64,000 bases of DNA from Basidiobolus meristosporus CBS 931.73. Lineage: Eukaryota > Basidiobolomycota > Basidiobolomycetes > Basidiobolales > Basidiobolaceae. The DNA lies in contig MCFE01000040.1 of NCBI GenBank assembly GCA_002104905.1, forward strand, positions 124,001 through 188,000. The letters run 5' to 3'. This document shows positions 1 to 12,274 of the stretch, one piece after another. The position numbers and the translations under genes are program-made. A model generated the notes under the pieces. That model saw only the letters and a list, made by a program, of their open reading frames with translations. It had not been told where the DNA came from and searched no databases. How positions within the stretch are numbered: position 1 is the stretch's first letter; every line of letters starts with the position of its first letter.

Positions 1-1089
1 ACTGAAACTGAGTCCTTCTGCTGTGGCCTTGCTTACAGATAGTAGGTTCTTGGCTATTTCTGGTACATAGAGTACTTCTTTAAAGGTCAGTGTATGGCTT
101 CCTTCACTGCTTCTAAGGTTTACTTGGATAGTTCCTTCTCCCACTGCTTCAAGTGTTCTATCGTCACCCATGAAAACCTTCTTAAATGGAATTTCTTGAT
201 ATTGGGTAAAAAGTTATTTTTGGTGTGTAAAGTGTTGAGAAGCTCCAGAGTCAATATACCACGTCTGAGAATCCTTGTTTGTGGTCATATTTAGTGCAGA
301 TATGAATAGTCTATCTACAGCTGTTGCAGCATTTCCATATTCAGGATTCTTTTGCTGATAATCACTCTTTTTGAGACACCAGTCTGATGTGTGTCCTTTC
401 CTTTTGCAGTAGTTACAAAACAGGTTGCTGTTGCCTTTGTAGGGTCTTGGGAACCTCCTTTGTTGGTTATCATTGCTTATTAAAGCATTTTCTTCTTCCT
501 TATTGGCGCTTGATTTTCTTAATTCTTCATCCAGGAGCCTTCCATATATGTAATTTAAGGTCAAATCTTCAGTTCTGAACTCTAGGGCAGATACAAGGCC
601 CTGAAACTTGTCTGTCAGGCTATTCAGGATGGTAACTATCACATCCTCATCAGTAGTTGGTACGCCCACAGATTCCATCTCATCTACCAGCAGGGTAATT
701 CTGTTAATTAGATTTTTCATTTCTTCTCCTGGCAGCATCTTTGTAGTAAAGAATTTTCATCTCAGATACATTTTCTTGGCAGCTGAACATGACTGGTAGG
801 TGTCTTCTAATGCTTTCCAGGCATTCTTTGCCGTTTTTGCTCTTGAGCATTGAATTAGCAATTTGTCCTTGACATTAAGGCAAATGCAGTTAAAGGCACT
901 TTGTTCTTTCTTCTGGTACTTTAAGGCTTCCTCTCCCATGTTTTTAGGAGGGCATTCTTCTCCCATGACAATATCCCAAAGGCCTCTTTCTTGTAGCAGC
1001 ATCTTCATCTTCACCTTCCACACTTGGTAGTTAGATCCATCCAACTTTTCAGCAGAGGGAAAAATTCCAGTAATAGCAGTAGTAGACAT
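1..1089 (-). pseudogene. Copia gag-protease reading frame with two in-frame stops
   Basis: From an ATG at 1089 the frame reads as a copia gag polyprotein (UBN2-type, with an early LDGSNYQVWK motif), a zinc knuckle and an aspartic-protease start. The frame is interrupted by a TGA at 757-759 and a TAA just below 217. Protein similarity to the family continues in the same frame on both sides of each stop, so these are nonsense changes, not frameshifts. The first would be explained by a CGA to TGA transition. The host relevance is only that of a dead transposon copy. Confidence 0.85.
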
Positions 1090-1120
1090 TGCAGAGAGTG
1101 ACAGCTTGGGGCGCATAACC

Positions 1121-1469
1121 TGTTGTAAGAGTCTTGGAGATATTGGAAGTGATTTGGAGAACAAGTAGATTATGTGGTTTTCACTTAATGATTTATTGAA
1201 TGTAAAAGTAGTATTTATACTTTTACCTGGTCTTGGCATTACAAACACAAAGAATAGATTAAGAAAGGTCCCAAGAGCATGTGTGCAAAGTTTGGGGCTG
1301 TTTGGACAACTTTGAGAATTTTCATGTTCCGAGCACCTGGTATTTTGGTGAAAATATTCTAAGTAAATCCCGCCAAGGAATTTGGTCAGTATTCTCTAGG
1401 ATTTGAAGGTGATGATCTAAGTGACTAAGTTAGGTGAATATTTAGGTGGAAATACAAATTTTTACAACA
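1121..1469 (-). repeat. Copia LTR (about 349 bp), minus orientation
   Basis: The minus-strand sequence begins TGTTGTAA and ends CTTACAACA, the TG...CA termini expected of an LTR. It closely resembles the LTRs at 2803 and 3443 along its whole length. It is the 5' LTR of the element to its left: gag begins about 30 bp inside it, leaving only a short leader for the primer-binding site. Confidence 0.9.
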
Positions 1470-1470
1470 A

Positions 1471-1526
1471 AAACCACATAATCTACTTGTCCTCCCAATC
1501 ACTTCCAATATTTCCAAAACTCTTAC
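1471..1526 (+). repeat. 3'-terminal stub of a copia LTR, plus orientation
   Basis: About 55 bp match the last part of the LTRs at 2803 and 3443 (shared blocks CCACA..TCTACTTGT, CAATCACT and CCAATAT), ending near TCTTACAATA. It abuts the outer end of the opposite-facing LTR at 1469. This is most simply a plus-oriented LTR into which the left-hand element inserted, or two adjacent insertions. Confidence 0.7.
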
Positions 1527-1559
1527 AATAAGATGTACTGGCTGGTTAGATCCACTCAA

Positions 1560-2595
1560 ATAGTTGTAAAGTGCACTAAGACTGTAACAATTCCATGCCA
1601 CCCTTGGCAAAACACTGTACAAACACCATTATATTTTATCAACTTTTTTTGGCTGTAAAATCCGCAAAATGCCGTTGTGATCCTGTCACAAGATTGTGTA
1701 GATGGTTGTTAATTCCAAGCTGCTGGTATTATAGTGGTCTCCTGGTAGGATCTTGATGGCTGATCTGAATTGGATCCACCTGCAGGATCAAGTTATTTTT
1801 CCTAGGGCAAGTTCATGGTATTTTTTATTTGAACTATATGTGAAATACCCACAGTATAGTGGGTAAGCAAATGAGCTTAGGTGATTCCACAATATAGTAT
1901 CTGAATTGTGCAAGGGGAGGTAGCAAAAGGAAATACCATTTGATAAATTGGTACAGTAGCATTATAGAGGACTAGATGTTGGCCACTGTATTGTTGTTAT
2001 AATGACAACAGATATCCACATCAAGGTGGTTGAAATACCATCAATTTTTTTCCATGTATGGCATTTGGATGTACTGGCTGGTCATGTCTGCATAAATATA
2101 TGTAGACTGCAATAGGTCCATTAACATACCATTTAAATCCTGTCAAAGGAATGCCAAAACACTGTCAAGTTTACTTATCTATATAGTAGTAAAATCAGCA
2201 AAACACCATAATGATCTCAACAAAAGATTGTAAAGAAGGTCAATATTTCCAAGCTGCTGGCAATATGATGGCCTCATTGTGGTATCTTGATGGCTGATCC
2301 AAAGCAGATCCACCTGTGGGACAAAATTATTTTTCATAGGGTTATATTGCATTAAGACCATCAAAATGCCATACAAGTCTTGCCAAAAGACAATCTAAAC
2401 ACTGTCAAGCTTTTACTTTATTTGGCAGTAAAACTAGCAAAACACCATCACACTCCCACTGCAAGATTGTGTAGAGGGTCAATAATTCTAAGCTGCTGAC
2501 ATTGTAGTGGCCTCATCAAGGGATCCTGATGGCAGATCTCAATTGGAGCCACCCACAGGACAAAATTATCTCTTACAGGGCACAATTAGGTAGAA
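1560..2595 (+). repeat. Three diverged copies of a roughly 190-240 bp repeat
   Basis: The blocks around 1596-1815, 2133-2350 and 2370-2590 share the same ordered landmarks: a CAAAACACTGT-like run, an AGCAAAACACCAT-like run, AAGCTGCTG (at 1717, 2251 and 2490), a TATCTTGATGGCTGATC-like run and GATCCACCTG. Copies 2 and 3 are spaced 239 bp apart, and copy 1 lies 534 bp upstream of copy 2. No open protein frame spans them. They sit between an LTR stub and a relic copia pol end, so they are probably internal or neighbouring transposon DNA. The family is not recognised. Confidence 0.6.
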
Positions 2596-2614
2596 ATCCA
2601 ACTTTCATGCTATA

Positions 2615-2791
2615 ACCAAGTATGTTGATATTAATCATCATTTCTTAAAGAAAGCTATATAAGATGACTTGGTTCACTTAGCTTACTGCCCTATAGATGA
2701 AACAATTGCCAACACATATACCAAATCATTAGCTTGAGACAAATCTGAATATCTTGAACCACAATCAGGTCTAATCAATGTGAATATTTAG
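2615..2791 (+). pseudogene. Relic copia RNase H C-terminus
   Basis: One plus-strand frame reads as the end of a copia polyprotein: VDINHHFLK (family pattern HIDIRHHFIR), then an ANTYTKSLA motif matching the family ADIFTKAL pattern, then a final stop. Two additional stops interrupt it, so it is dead. It ends 11 bp before the LTR at 2803, exactly where the end of pol should lie relative to a 3' LTR, with a short purine-rich GTGAGAG between. The rest of the internal region is missing or replaced by the repeats upstream. Confidence 0.85.
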
Positions 2792-2802
2792 TTATGTGAG
2801 AG

Positions 2803-3149
2803 TGTTGTAAGCTTTGTATTTACACCTATATATTCCCCTAACTTAGTACTTAGATCTTTACCTATAGATCTTAGGGAATTCTGACCAAATTACTTGTTGG
2901 GACTTCCTTGGAATATTTTTACCAAATCACCAGGTACCCAGAATGTGAAATTTCAATAAGTTGTCCCAACAGCCTCAAACTATGCACACATGTTCTTGTC
3001 CCATCCTAAACATGTTTGAGATGTTTGTTTTGCCAAGACAATGTAAAGTAAAAATACCACTTTTGCATTCAATAAATCCTTATGTGAATACCACAAAATC
3101 TACTTGTTCTCTCAATCACTCCCAATATCTTCCAGACTCTTACTACAAT
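2803..3149 (+). repeat. Copia 3' LTR, plus orientation
   Basis: It starts TGTTGTAAGC immediately after the relic pol end and purine tract and ends near CTTACTACAATA. It aligns along its length with the reverse complement of 1121-1469. It contains an AATAAA-like stretch about 80 bp before its end, as a 3' LTR would for polyadenylation. The last bases carry a small insertion relative to the CTTACAACA terminus. Confidence 0.85.
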
Positions 3150-3442
3150 ATCCACTATTACCATCTTTGCCATACCATTTAATACTGTATCCTACTTATT
3201 TATGCTATACCCCATGCTATCATGTTTAAAATCTGGTTCTGTTGTAAGCATAGCCTTATTTGGATGTTTGTTGTAATGTTTCTCTATACTAGATGTTATT
3301 TCTGTGATCCCATATCTAATATTTGACACAAAAGTCCCATATATGTACATGGCTTGAGTTGCAGATAAATATTAAAGAAACTGTTGCATGATGTGGTGAA
3401 CCAGCTGAAGTTTAACACTCTGTATTTGGCTTATGTCCATAC

Positions 3443-3749
3443 TGTTGTAAATTTTGTAATTACACCCAAATATTCACCTAATTCAGTCATGTAGAAAATA
3501 GTTTATCAATATTAGATAACCCTACCTAAATTCCTTGTTGGGATTTACTTGGAATCTTTTGCCAAAATATCATGTGCTCAAGACAAGAGGAATCCCAAAA
3601 TTGTCCTTGGCATATTCTATGTGTTTGTTTTGCTATGATCTTACACAAGTATAGAGACCACTTTAAATTCACTAAATCATTGAGTGAAAATCATACAATC
3701 TGCATGTTCTCCCAACTCACTTCCAATATCTCCAAAACCCTTGCAAAAT
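3443..3749 (+). repeat. Diverged solo copia LTR, plus orientation
   Basis: It starts TGTTGTAAATTTTG and ends near CCTTGCAAAATA, with the same internal order of blocks as the other two LTRs but more substitutions and about 40 bp shorter. No gag or pol sequence flanks it, so it is best read as an old solo LTR. Confidence 0.75.
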
Positions 3750-6700
3750 AATGTAGGGTACAAGGACTTGTATGAGTCAATACAACTGATGATTTGGCTA
3801 CATCTAAAGCTTGAATAGAGTTAAATCAATTAGCATGCGTCTGGCCCAGAGTGCAAGTATGATAGTGATTTATTTATTGTAAGTGATCAGTTAGTGTAAG
3901 ACATGGGAGTCATTCTGTGCGTTTATGTAGGTGCCATCACCACTGTGGTCGCCTGCTACGTCACTCTGCACTGGCTCATCTTCTGGTACAAGACGCATAA
4001 AGGTCAAGGTGCTATTCCCCATCGTATGAGTGCTCTTCCCATTCACACGGTCGATTATCGTAGTGGACTGCTGGGAATCACTGTCAGGTTCAGGAGCCAA
4101 ACGGAGAAAGGCTGGGGAATCTAAGGCGTTAGAAGAATTCATAATGCTTAATGATGACTGACCTTGACCTATATATACCGGACACAATCCAAGTAACCAT
4201 GACCTATGTTTCAGCATGCCACCTAATCTGCGTTCAACGACGTTATTAACGACCGGGATTGGGCCTTGGATTGGCTGTCAGGCATCGTCTCTGTTGGTCT
4301 CTCCTGTAGTCCCTATTCAGCCATAATTGGCTGCCTTCTCTAACTGGTCGATGAAAACAGACGACCATCTTGACTAGTATGATTCAGGCCAGCGCACAAT
4401 TCAATCCTTGACGTACCCTTCCAGTCATCAGTCCAGGGCAGATTTCCATCGATTTGGAACAATAATGCGAGCAGTCTACTCTTGTTTGGAGCCCCAAGCA
4501 TCCAATCAGCCAAGCCGATTATTGTATGTTCCTTAACAATGTTTGCAGGATTTTGCCCACCAATCCTCAAATGCGATCACAAATGATTGGCTGAGAATCT
4601 TGGAACCGGATTCCAACTGCCATAACCGGCTGGCAAGCAGAGTCATGACATCGCTTGGCTAAGTTTTGATGACATGGCAGCTCTAACCCGATTTTGATGA
4701 GGCCAACCAGAGCGCAGAGTTCGTAGCCAACATTGGGCTCGGCTGCTGATTCAAGGTGTAGAGACACACTCTACGACTAGCCTCAAGTCCGCCAAGGTCT
4801 AGCAGACTCAGTATAGCCTGACCCACCCAATGCAACTTGCACTGCTTGCATAACATCGCCTTCAGACTACTCATCACACATTATGTGATCCAGTGTGGTT
4901 GGACAAATTCATTTGCTCTTTGTGTAGCCTGAGTGATTTCATGTGGGCTGTTCACAGGCTCATTAGCAACTAAATGTACACTCATATTCAAACCTCCGAA
5001 ACATATTCATCCCACCTGGCAGCCATGGTATTTGAAATAAAGCCATGTTCGGATAGATATGCTGGCGTCGTGCATGATTTCAAGTAGCTCCCATGTAGGA
5101 TGGCTCAGAGTGGGCCTCTACAAGACTGGCACTAGAAACTGGAAAACTGTACGTGCCATGGATGAAGATCCTGGCAACACAATGCTCAGTAAGGGAAGTG
5201 CTAATTCGGTACAATTGATCTGTAACTTACTGTGCACGCACTTTGTGTTATGGCTTGCGGTGATTGCTGTGCATCATTTCTGCTAATCATCTCCATCATC
5301 TTCTAGTCTAGCAAAACTTGCCAGCCAGGCTTTACAAGACTAACAGTCTAGAGAATGGCACATACAGTTTGCCAAATCACCGTGCTGCATGGTGAATATT
5401 ATAGCCTTTGTGACTGGAAAGAAACTCTAGGTGACGTTAATGGTCGATCGCTCGTGGCCGATTCGAGGGAGCTCATGCTAACGTCCAGAGAACCATCCAG
5501 GATTCGACTCTAATGACTTCCCCATGGTATGCTCCATAGCCCAACTGTCAGTCACGGGTGAATTGCAGATCTGTTTAGACACTGACTCAATGATGGGGCA
5601 TGCAGTTGCCGCATCAATCATCTACGCAAGAGCCAACAGGTAGCGATACTGGTATCTAGGAAATTACGTAGAGGATATCATGGCCAAGTTCGTGCTAGAG
5701 TAGGTGTTTGTATCCGTCTGGGTGGAAATTTGAACATTCAAATGTACGCTTTTCTTCCTCCAGCATCAACACTTCGATCAATGCAAAGGAACGCACCAGG
5801 TGTTGGAACTTCTAGACTCCCAAGCACTGCATCATTCTGTGCTGAAGCTCGTAAACAAAATGCAGCGGCTGATGGAAGCCTATCAGATCATATCCACTGC
5901 TCGCAGGATAGCGCACGCCTATCGCACCGATGGACTTGGCACATTAAGGAACTGTACCCTCTTGAACATGGACCATTTACATTTGGCAAATTGGGTGATC
6001 TAACATTGTATCTCTATTTCTGATCACACTGCCCCAGGTGAGTCTAATTCCAAGCAACATTACCATCGGCATGCTTTTACAGCTCTTCATCAGGGGGATC
6101 AATGGTGTACGCTGCATGCTCTGACCCGGCATCTACAATCCGCAAGCTGTGTTTGTGATACTGGCTCGCCCGATCAATGCAAATACCAGTCCACAAGGAT
6201 TGCGCTCGGCTCAGAATGTTTAGGGCTGCCATTCCTTCCCATCATCACGAACGTACTGTCCAACTTTGAGGCAATGGAAGCAACCGGATTGTAGTGCTTT
6301 TTCGCTGATTCGCAGAACCATCGCTTGTTGACTTCATTACTGAGATGTCACGGATAAACCCAGGTTTATTTTTATCCTGCCACACAGCTACCTGGATTTG
6401 CGAACGCACCTATTTGCTTAGACTCCCATCAAGCGGTGAGCTCAGCCCTATAAGAATATTTATCAGCTATAAGTATCCTGTGAGAAGGTGATCAAATATC
6501 CCAAATCTACTGGACTCTTATGTCCCTGTAGTCATGCTAACTAAGGTGCCGTTTAGCATCTTATCATTTGCTGCATTGTACGGAGCCAATCATGACTTTA
6601 TTTCAATCAGCTGTTAATTTATTTAATTCTATCTAGCCATACTGTGCACCATTCGAACCGATTCATATATCTCTGATTCTAGGCTTATCCCTCAACTTTC

Positions 6701-6970
6701 ATCCTTACATACCTTGACTTGCACACTCCCTCTCATTTCCCTCAAACCGCCCAGTGAGAGAGAATAGACCATTAGTCTAGAGTTGATTTATTTTCTGTCA
6801 CAGCCTTCAAGCTCAGTATTGGATAGGGCCCACCCTCTCTGTACATATCGACATACACTACACTTGCTTGTTGCACAATCCCCTGGAGTGTGGAGTTTCT
6901 TTTGAGAGCTTCATTCAAGGGTTTCCAAGTAAAACAGCTGCTGAGTGAACTCGGTTCAAACTCGAGATCG
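3750..6970. other. Long stretch without a recognisable gene
   Basis: Only short open frames occur, none with a recognisable domain. A possible exon at 5764-6003 (plus, preceded by a pyrimidine-rich run ending CCTCCAG) reads through LVNKMQRLMEAYQII and ARRIAHAYR, but I cannot assign or join it. The minus-strand frames at 4340-4767 are similar in quality. The last 200 bp before 6971 are pyrimidine-rich, consistent with the promoter or 5' UTR of the RasGEF gene; a small upstream exon there cannot be excluded. Confidence 0.5.
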
Positions 6971-9900
6971 ATGACTGTCCAAACACTTCCGCCAAAATCC
7001 GAAAGAGACCAGTCGGATACCTTCAAGAATCGCCCTGAGCAGAATCCCTCAGAAATCGTGGCCATGTCCTCCAACTCTGAGGTCACTCCAGACCTTGAGT
7101 ACATATCAAATCACCACTCGCAACCTTGGGAGGTGCTTTTCAACCAAGTCACGCTGTCTGTTTTGAAACTAGAGAAAGCAGATTATCTGCAACAAGTTCG
7201 TCAAATCTATTCCAGCCTGTATCACTTGCTGAACGCAACCGAATTGATCTACTGGAACTCCCCAGCAGCCAGGATTGGCGGTCTAGTCACTGCTCTACAT
7301 CAATTGGTAGGGGAAATCAACTGGCTCGTGGTGATTTGCAAACTTGTCGAAAGCTCTTGGCCTCCCAAGGATATCACTCCAACCGTTAGAGTGTATTCTG
7401 AGAGTTTCTTGCGCACCTTCAACCAGTTTGCTCGCCAGGCCAAAGAGAATGAAGTTGAGGTTAGACCGCCTCATGTAGCACATCCATTCTATCAATTAAA
7501 CAACCACTCTAGTAATTCTGTATTCAGACGAGATCCGGAGCTCCAACCGGCGAATTATGAGGAGCCCAGTTTCATTCATCTCTTCCACCAGTTCTCCCAG
7601 AGGTTGCTTTCAGACGTGTTGAAGTTTGCGGAGAGTAATATGACTAGCCCTGAGGGGCTGGTAAATGGGATACTTGTCTGCATCGAATCCTTGGGCGTGT
7701 TTTTATGCCTGATCGAAGTTCTCAGCTTAGGGCCTTCCAGTGATCCGTTAGGATCTGAGCTGTCGGAGGAGTCACTGGTCGCTCATCACAACTTTATTCA
7801 AAAAAAGATAGCTTTGTATACAAACATCAACGAGCTCATTACTAACGCCAGAGCGATCCTATTCAACTTCACCAGCACCAGGATGAGCCTGAAAGAATAC
7901 ACACTCAACACTGTCCACTCTGCAGAAGATATGATTCAGGCCATTTGCCATCTGCTGAATCTCCAAGAGATTGTAAGCAAAATCCATTTGTTTGACATAA
8001 AGGAGCCGTCAGAGGAGGATGAATTTGATTTATTCAAGCGTAGAGTTGCCGACCTCAAGGAGTTGCGGGAAAAGTACGGATGCTTATCTGAGAGCTCCGA
8101 CTCCGATTCAGATCGCCTTAAAGAGAATACTCCGGAGAAAATATCCATCGATGACAGCACTCAGGAAACTCACAACCGTACTTCCTTCTCGTCCACAAGC
8201 TCTGCGTGGAGCAGTAATACCCAAGAAGAAAGCGGTGAAAAAGAATCGGATCTACCGGTTGAACATTTATCACTTGAGGAGAAAGTACCATCGACCACAT
8301 CCTCCAAGGGGCCCGAGTCTAATCAGCAAGTACTTCATGATGAACTAACAGGCGAGGACATGGCATCCGTAGCCCGCGACTCAGGTGAATCGTTGGCCTC
8401 GTCTGTATCACCATTGGCTTTAGACGGTCCAGTTGGGAACGCCTCAAGACCAAACAAGAACGCATACAATTCGATAAAGTCTAAATCCAGAAAGAGATCT
8501 GTGTTCGATTTGACGAGAGCGAATAGTTACAAAGATGGCACCCCCACCAGTGTTGCAGCCAAGCTGAGTTTGGCCCTCGGATTTAGTACATCCAGAAGAC
8601 CCTCACTCCCTGCGGTTCTTCCATCGAACGTCTCACTGGAGAGCGAAAGATCGGTAAAGAAAGGTTTGTGGCTACCATTCATTTAGAAAAGGATGTTTTC
8701 AGTCGTCGGTGTACTAAATCGGAGAGGGGCTAGGCTTTTTCCGAAAGAAGACATCAATGGATCAATCAGAGAAAAGAGGTCAACTCGGCAATTTAGAAGG
8801 AAGGGGAGGCTCGATGGAGGTAATTCTGGTTAAACCTATTACAACGAAGGCCACACCGATTTAGCTTAACTCTTCTAGAACAAGAGTAGTGAATGGTACC
8901 TAGACTACGACTATGATCCGGCCGATGTAGCCTTCAATTCCGAGGGCCAACTGATCGGGGGGACTATCGAGGCTTTGGTTGAGCGCCTTACCCTGCACGA
9001 TACAACAATTGGTAGGTTCATAACAAGCTTAAATGGCCCATTTGGTTGAAACTAATCTGATGTAATTGATAGATTCGGATTTCGTCAATGTCTTCTTGCT
9101 CACCTTTCGTAACTTCTGCAAGCCCGTCGACTTCTACAATCTCTTGTTGGCTAGATTCAATATTTGCGCCCCGGAGGGATTATCTGAAAGTGAACACAAG
9201 AACTGGAAGTTAAAGAAGCTAACACCTATCCGGCTAAGGTATGCATGGCATCAGAGCCCTGCGCCCACACATGCACACTAATGAATCCGATTTGTGCAGG
9301 GTTCACAATATCATGAAAACGTGGCTGGAATCTTACTTCTACGAAGACGAAGATTACGAATGTCTGCAACCCATGCTTGATCTGGCCGAAGGAGACATGA
9401 AGGATATGATGGCTAGTTCAGCCGAGCGCTTGGCTAAGCTCGTCAGGGAAAAAGTGATATATGCTGGATCCTGAATGCTTTGATGTCTGCACATTACTAA
9501 CCAGAAATCTCTTCATAGATCGAAGCTTTGCAACATGAATTCCCAGAGGACACTAAGCCCTCTTCACTACGTCTTGGCAATTCGAAATCGGTAGACCGAC
9601 TGATGGCCGCTGCCATGGCCCTTGTGCCAGATACACCGCCACCCCCACCAATTCTATCTAAGCCTGTTTTGGATTCTCTGGCGGATGGAGAAAAGGTCAA
9701 CATCACCGATATAGAGCCGCTAGAGGTCGCTCGCCAGCTGACTATCATGGACAGTAGGCTTTTCCGAGCTATCCGGCCTCATGAGTTAATTGGGCAAGAG
9801 TTCTCTAAAAAAGAAGAAAGCCAGTCGGTGAATGTAAGAATGATGTCCAAGATTAGCACCCAGGTAAATATATTTGGATGCCATAATACCCCGACTGTTC

Positions 9901-10832
9901 ATCCAACGTTTGACCAACTCTCAACCCTCTAGATTACTGAGTGGGTGGCTCATACGATTTTACAAGAAGAGGACGTCCGCAAGCGACTCTCAGTTCTGAA
10001 GCACTTTATCATGATAGCTGAGGTATGCTGTACTTCACGGATTAAACTAACCTGTCGAGTAACGGCTTTTCTTGTTCCCAGAAATGCTATACCCTGAATA
10101 ACTTCAATACACTGATGGCCATAATGTGCGGGCTGAACTCTTCAATGATCTCTAGACTGAAGAAGACTTGGAATGTAAGTTCCCTCTAGAACCATGTCAA
10201 GTAGAGAGCTTGTTACGATTGAAACCTGTCAATAGCTACTCCCTGGGAAGCATGAAACACTCACCGAAAATCTTCGGCGCATCACTGACCATTCCCGGAA
10301 TTATTCGGAATACCGACGACAACTGAAAGAGAGCTCGCTACCGTGTCTGCCATTCCTAGGTAACGAGCACTTGGACATGCCTGGGTTGTAATTACCTAAC
10401 CGTCTGGAATCTGCACTAGGGATTTACCTGACCGACTTGACATTTACTGATGACGGCAATCGCGCTTTTCGACGCACGAACCAAGTCATAAACTTCAACA
10501 AACACGTCAAAACTGTTCGAATTATCCAAGAGATTCAGCAGTTCCAGGTCCCTTATAATCTGGCCGATGTCGTTGAGCTACAAGAATATTTGAACCAAGA
10601 AATCGAGGCCTGTTCTGGATGGGATCCAAATGAACTCTATGAAGTGAGCTTGCAACGTGAGCCTAGACAAGATCCCGGAACCACCCCTGGGCTTCGCAGG
10701 GTAGAGTCGTTCGTCGGGGATAACGTAACAATCCAAAGCGCCCCGCCCTCACCATCCCAAACCACGTTCACCATGCCCACCTCCCCTCTTGCCAATTCAA
10801 GCATCACTAGGGACCATCTGAGCTCTCATTAG
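6971..10832 (+). CDS. CDC25-type Ras guanine nucleotide exchange factor (10 exons, 1098 aa)
   Basis: It activates Ras-family GTPases by exchanging GDP for GTP. Exons: 6971-8663, 8734-8819, 8879-9011, 9073-9238, 9300-9453, 9519-9863, 9933-10022, 10082-10174, 10236-10359 and 10420-10832, all GT-AG with consistent phases. The first 590 residues are a poorly conserved region with a helical block (residues ~65-360) and Ser-rich acidic linkers. A RasGEF_N module follows (EGQLIGGTIEALVERLTLHD near 605-625, then NVFLLTFRNF). The catalytic RasGEF domain, about 805-1050, contains EPLEVARQLTIMD, RPHELIGQEF, LNNFNTLMAIMCGL and LPFLGIYLTDLTF. The tail is Pro/Ser-rich. The frame is open upstream to 6827 without an ATG, so 6971 is the first usable start; an upstream exon (for example an SH3 domain as in yeast Cdc25) is possible but not visible. 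Confidence 0.93.
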
Positions 10833-12274
10833 ACGAATCCAGGGTCGCATTCTTTCCGAGGTGTTTATTTTGACCTCCCTTCAGTTACATATTTTTGTTT
10901 TTCGCCGGACTCGTGCGCATTCTTCATGTGTTTATTTGCCAGGGTATCCTTCATGTCGTATCGAATCTATGACAGGAAAGCCTGAATAGCCCACCTTCAA
11001 TTGTTCGATGTAGCTCTTCATCAGGAGAGATCTTGTATTATGTATGTTATTATAGCCAAGGAGAAGGGATCGATTATTTATAGAGGGTTGTAATCAAATT
11101 GATAGAACATTTATTGTAATGAATCTTTTATGCCATTTGACACCGCGCATCTGTGGATTTGAGCTGGACACAATACCAGCAAATAAATTGGTAAACCGCA
11201 ACCTCACATGCTGTAAACGCCAGCCCCCAACGGAGGCCATGAATCCATGCGCCACTTTGGTCAACTGGCCTATACAAGGCACGCACACAGCACCAATGCG
11301 CCACCGATTGATATTTGCTGGTTACCATTTGGGAAGAAACAAGCAGCTAATAAGAAATGACCATTCGCACTCTTTCCACACCCTCTACCCCTGAAAATAA
11401 GTTGGGCAGTGGTTCGATCCATACAGAGATCGAGGGGGTGTTTCAAGGGCTCTTCGATGGTCGCACCAGGCGAGTAAACTTGGAAAGTAATCATACAGCT
11501 ACTACGATGCATTCACCTCGCCTTTGGGAAAGTCTGTGTGTGTATCTGCATAAGACAACCCTGCCAAACCTGTGAGCCGGTAGCGTTGGTGTCCAGCGTT
11601 CAATAGCTGTTTGTTGTGTGGGAACAAATGCATATCATTGATTGCTCATATGAAGGGATGTCATGTGGCCTTGAAATTTTCCCAGATTCATGTAAACCTT
11701 AAAGCCTGTACGTCAAATACGCAATCTACGTGGTAGCTTCCTTGTGGTATGACGTTAATTTACGTACGCTGCTGACTCTGGTGTTCCGCACAATGAGGCC
11801 TCCGAGCAAACAATTGCTTTCGCTACGTCGCCCTCATGAGGGCTCTCTACGGTTGGTGTCGATGAGACTTGGATGAGTGTGTGGAATCGGTGTTCAAATC
11901 ATACTGAATCACCACGAGTCTCAGGCTAAAATCTGACAAATCTGGAATTCAACTCGTGGGTATCATTAGGGACTCAACGACATTCCGATCAAACACTGAA
12001 TGGAGGCGTGCGCAAATATTTCAGAGACCTTGATTTTGTTGGAGCATTGGAGAGCCTGTAGCTTGTTCCTCACCCAACGCACCAATCCCAACTCGTGTGA
12101 CGTGACCAGAAGCCGTTGACTGGTATTACTTAATTAGTGGATGGAGCACTCAGAACGTGAGAACGAATCTATATTTGCCCAAAACCCCCCATTTATAATC
12201 GCCTATCCTCTCACCTCGCTTCAACATACCTACCTCCGTATCCAGCCAACCTTACCATCCAACGTCATTCAACC
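10833..12274. other. Intergenic region, RasGEF 3' side and GCDH promoter
   Basis: I see no convincing gene. Small frames at 11094-11575 overlap on both strands and match nothing I recognise. The final 100 bp are rich in CTCACC/TACCTACC pyrimidine runs, as expected for the 5' UTR of the next gene. Confidence 0.5.

Larger units (their letters stand above)
1..1469 (-). mobile_element. 5' part of a Ty1/copia LTR retrotransposon, running off the left edge
   Basis: Read on the minus strand, a complete LTR (1121-1469) is followed directly by a gag-like reading frame and then the start of a protease, the gag-protease order of the copia superfamily. The gag part has the zinc knuckle C-x2-C-x4-H-x4-C near 376-417, and an aspartic-protease start with the motif DSGASQHF lies near 235-260. 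Further protease sequence continues past position 1, so reverse transcriptase and the second LTR lie outside the window. Two in-frame stop codons show that this copy cannot make an uninterrupted polyprotein. Confidence 0.9.
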
